A stretch of DNA of 64,000 nucleotides from Elysia crispata. Taxonomy: Eukaryota; Mollusca; Gastropoda; Plakobranchidae. Below the pieces are notes generated by a model that was given only the letters and a program-made list of their open reading frames with translations, had not been told where the DNA came from and did no database searches. Positions within the stretch are counted from its first letter, which is position 1, and every line of letters starts with the position of its first letter. Both the position numbers and the translations under genes were made by a program. The stretch covers positions 962,501 through 1,026,500 of the forward strand of contig JAWDGP010003760.1 of the NCBI GenBank assembly GCA_033675545.1. Reading direction: 5' to 3'. This document shows, piece after piece, positions 61,440-64,000 of this stretch.

Positions 61440-63070
61440 GACTCCCCAAACAGTGATAAATTTAATTTAGATTTCGATTTGTAAGGGCTTCTGTTTTATA
61501 ATTACAGTGGAGATGAGCCCGTTTTTCCCCTCTTGGGAGTCACATGTGCAGTTTTCATTGTTTTTGGGATTACACCCACAATATCTGCACGTGGCTTCAG
61601 CACTGTAAATATGATTGGAAATTCCCGAGTCATTTTGACCGTTTGTCGTGCAAGTAAACACGTCTAATTTAATAGCTTTTTATTGTTATCAAACCAAGAT
61701 TCTCGCATAGGTGGTACATGTATAAAGAGTGCCCTAATCTATTTCTCTCTTACAGTACAAAAGCGCTGATTAACATAAAAAAGATTAAGGAATTCCACGA
61801 CACTGGTTTTAGCATCCTACTATCTCTCAGCCACATGGCTATCGTATGCCACATCGCGTGTCTGTTGCTGAATCTAACTTGATCCTGTTAAGGATTGAAA
61901 TGTCTAGCTTTTGTGGTTGCTTGCACGTCTCTCTGTCTGTTACGGTGGATCCTTGGAAAGACATGAAACAGTGTAACTGTAAAGTCACGTTGTATCCGCA
62001 CACACAACATACATGTATGTGATTGTCCTCAACCACTCCCTCACAAAAACAAAATATAGGTGATTACTGTTAAACTCTCATCATTCAGTGATCTGGATTT
62101 CACTTAAAAGTCAGTGATACATTGTTTTTTTTTTTTTTTTACATGTATTGTGCAAGTAGCTTGCCAGCGATAGACTCAAGAACTTATTGTAAATATCACT
62201 CATGTGACTCTTGTCTCTGCTGGTCTTTACTGGGTCTTGGATACTGGAAGATCTTACACAGCAGACTGCAGAAAGCCAGAATTGAGCAATGCATTCATTT
62301 TGTTTTGCAAAAGGACCCCCCCCCCCTTTTCTCTCTCTCTCTGTCTAATTAGCTATCTATTTATCTGCAACTTAAATCGCAAAGTATTCAAATTAGATTT
62401 ACATATAAGGTAAATCGGTTTTGTGAATTTTGCACACACCAATATCCACCTCACTTGTTCAGTTTCAAAGGAAAATCTCCAATTGTGACTTATTTGTCTT
62501 TTGATATATCTTCTTTTGTTTTCAATGTTACAACCTTTTTTTTTCCCTAGGAAAGTGACTCTAAGGAATTGTGCTTTGGGATCGCTTTAGAGGTCAAAGA
62601 TATCTCGTCTTAATACCGATTTGAATAATCTGAAACTGTATCGATACAAACTTTTTTTTTCCTTTTTGATAAAACTAACATGATATATTTATATAAAATT
62701 GTTACACTTGGGTAATGGAGAAGGTTGAACAAAGCTAACTGCTTTCTTCATGAACTCTGCAAATTTACATCGCGCTTTGGAAACTTATCTTACATACATA
62801 TGTATGCATAATCTGTTTGTAGAAATTAATATAGGCGTACCGGCAAAGACAGCTTGCACATTTACCAGCATAGCTAGACAACAGACATTCCTTCATCCCT
62901 ATACATGTAAAGCTCATAACTCATTTCTTATCTTTCTAGTTTGAGACCCTGTTACATAAATATATCTACTATTAGTACAAGATAGAATCTATGGGCTAAC
63001 GCAGACCTAAGCATCATCTGCTTTGCCTCCTTTTCTGAGCACAGTTTCTCCGCTGCTTTAGATAAAAAAA
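61440..63070. other. Region with two cysteine-rich minus-strand frames, otherwise no gene
   Basis: Minus-strand frames at 61467-61661 (contains TCRYCGCNPKNNENCTC) and 61839-62036 (contains HVCCVCGYN) are cysteine-rich but match no family I recognise. A TATAAA at 62692-62697 lies upstream of the gene at 63080, but would leave a 350-nt leader. Confidence 0.3.
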
Positions 63071-63079
63071 AATTTCATA

Positions 63080-63841
63080 ATGAGGTTTCATTTGGTGCTC
63101 GCTATTGTCATATTTATACCAACCATTGCAAGCGCATTTCTTTTGTTCGATGGCGGTAAGTGAGCACAATTATTCAGATATAAATTCTTAAGATAAATTT
63201 ATGATTTCCTCGAGATATATTGATACTATATAACTATCAAGCACTTTTTTGTTCCATAAAGACTTTAATAAAGCGTGATTCCTTTTATGTAATAACTCAC
63301 TCGATTAATGTTATATCTTTCACTTAAATTGGAATTAATTTAGCCCAGAATGGCACCAACACGATTTATCACGCCGGTCTGAGAGCACTATGGTTTTTAA
63401 AATAATTCCTACGGATACACAGGTTTCACACCTCAGCATTTTATTTGATCGCCTCTGTCCATTCTCTCAATTCACGTTATAGATTATAGTGGTTTTTTTT
63501 TTGTTTTATTTCATTTGTACGAAATTATTACGGCTCTTCTACGCGGGTAATGTCATAAAAAAAATCCTGGTGATCAGATTTTGTAAAGACCTAGGTTCTT
63601 GTGATAATTTGGTAATTTGTTTATTATTTTGAACATAAATTGATCTGCCTTTTGGCTCAATTATTATTTTAATTCTTGTTTTGGCAGCATTCTGTTAGAA
63701 ACGTCCCGACAATACATTTTTCATATCCATGCATGTTTGTGATGTTTTTATCTGACAAAACGTTAAAAAATAAAAGACAGTCATAAAAATCAAAATTGTT
63801 CACTTGTGTATTCACAGATCCCAAATGGGACGGACTGAAGG
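63080..63841 (+). CDS. Small secreted protein, first two coding exons (gene continues beyond the window)
   Basis: Exon 1 (63080-63155) encodes a classical signal peptide: MRF, a hydrophobic core (LVLAIVIFIPTI), then ASA as a likely cleavage site, followed by FLLFDG. It ends in phase 1 at a consensus donor (gtaagt). Exon 2 (63818-63841) is a 24-nt in-frame microexon between ttcacag and gtaagt and encodes DPKWDGLK. The combined mature start reads FLLFDGDPKWDGLK. The family is not recognised. The downstream part lies outside the window, so function and length cannot be judged. Signal peptide plus short exons fits a secreted peptide or matrix protein. Confidence 0.6.
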
Positions 63842-64000
63842 GTAAGTAAGCAGGACTATAGTTTTAAATTGCTCATATATTAAGGTTTTCTATTAAATAT
63901 AAATGAGAACCATATGATCTATAATTATGCAGAATCAATTATGCATTATCTTTCAATAAAAAAAAAGAAAAGATGATTTCATTTTATTATTGTTAATCAG

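Overview
The window is animal nuclear DNA: AT-rich, intron-rich, with long microsatellites (mostly GA/CT), DNA transposons and tRNA-derived SINE heads. The gene content (a metazoan MMADHC, a metazoan QTMAN, a penta-EF-hand protein, and a possible astakine/prokineticin-like secreted domain), the repeat style and the mariner type suggest a lophotrochozoan, most likely a mollusc. The species assignment is inference.

Layout. At 0.7-2.6 kb is a nested transposon: an inverted pair of mariner 3' halves with TA target duplications, interrupted by a PIF/Harbinger-like element with 45-bp inverted ends and a TTA duplication. At 3.3-4.0 kb is a 0.7-kb purine tract with about 63 uninterrupted GAA units. 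At 6.8-7.2 kb, minus strand, lies a terminal exon for a secreted-type ten-cysteine domain with prokineticin/astakine spacing. From 14.1 to 22.3 kb, minus strand, I assemble eight coding exons (245 codons, two of them 25-nt and 22-nt microexons) of a sorcin/grancalcin-like penta-EF-hand protein; its short final exon was not found. From 33.65 to 45.35 kb, plus strand, seven exons give a complete 295-residue MMADHC. From 51.08 to 59.51 kb, plus strand, seven exons give a complete 480-residue QTMAN (GTDC1). At 63.08 kb a gene for a small secreted protein starts and runs out of the window.

How the genes relate. They do not form an operon. MMADHC routes intracellular cobalamin to its two enzymes, QTMAN mannosylates queuosine in cytosolic tRNA-Asp, and the EF-hand protein is a calcium sensor. 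What links them is position: human orthologues or relatives of all three (GTDC1, MMADHC, GCA) lie in the same order on chromosome 2q22-q24, which suggests old conserved linkage.

Introns carry most of the repeats. They include at least nine GA/CT arrays, a 30-bp minisatellite just upstream of a microexon, a pogo/Tigger-like MITE in MMADHC intron 6, an AAT/ATT palindromic array in QTMAN intron 1, and a 1-kb purine tract in the last QTMAN intron. Most long open frames in the window are by-products of these simple repeats and are not genes. No rRNA, functional tRNA or CRISPR array was seen.
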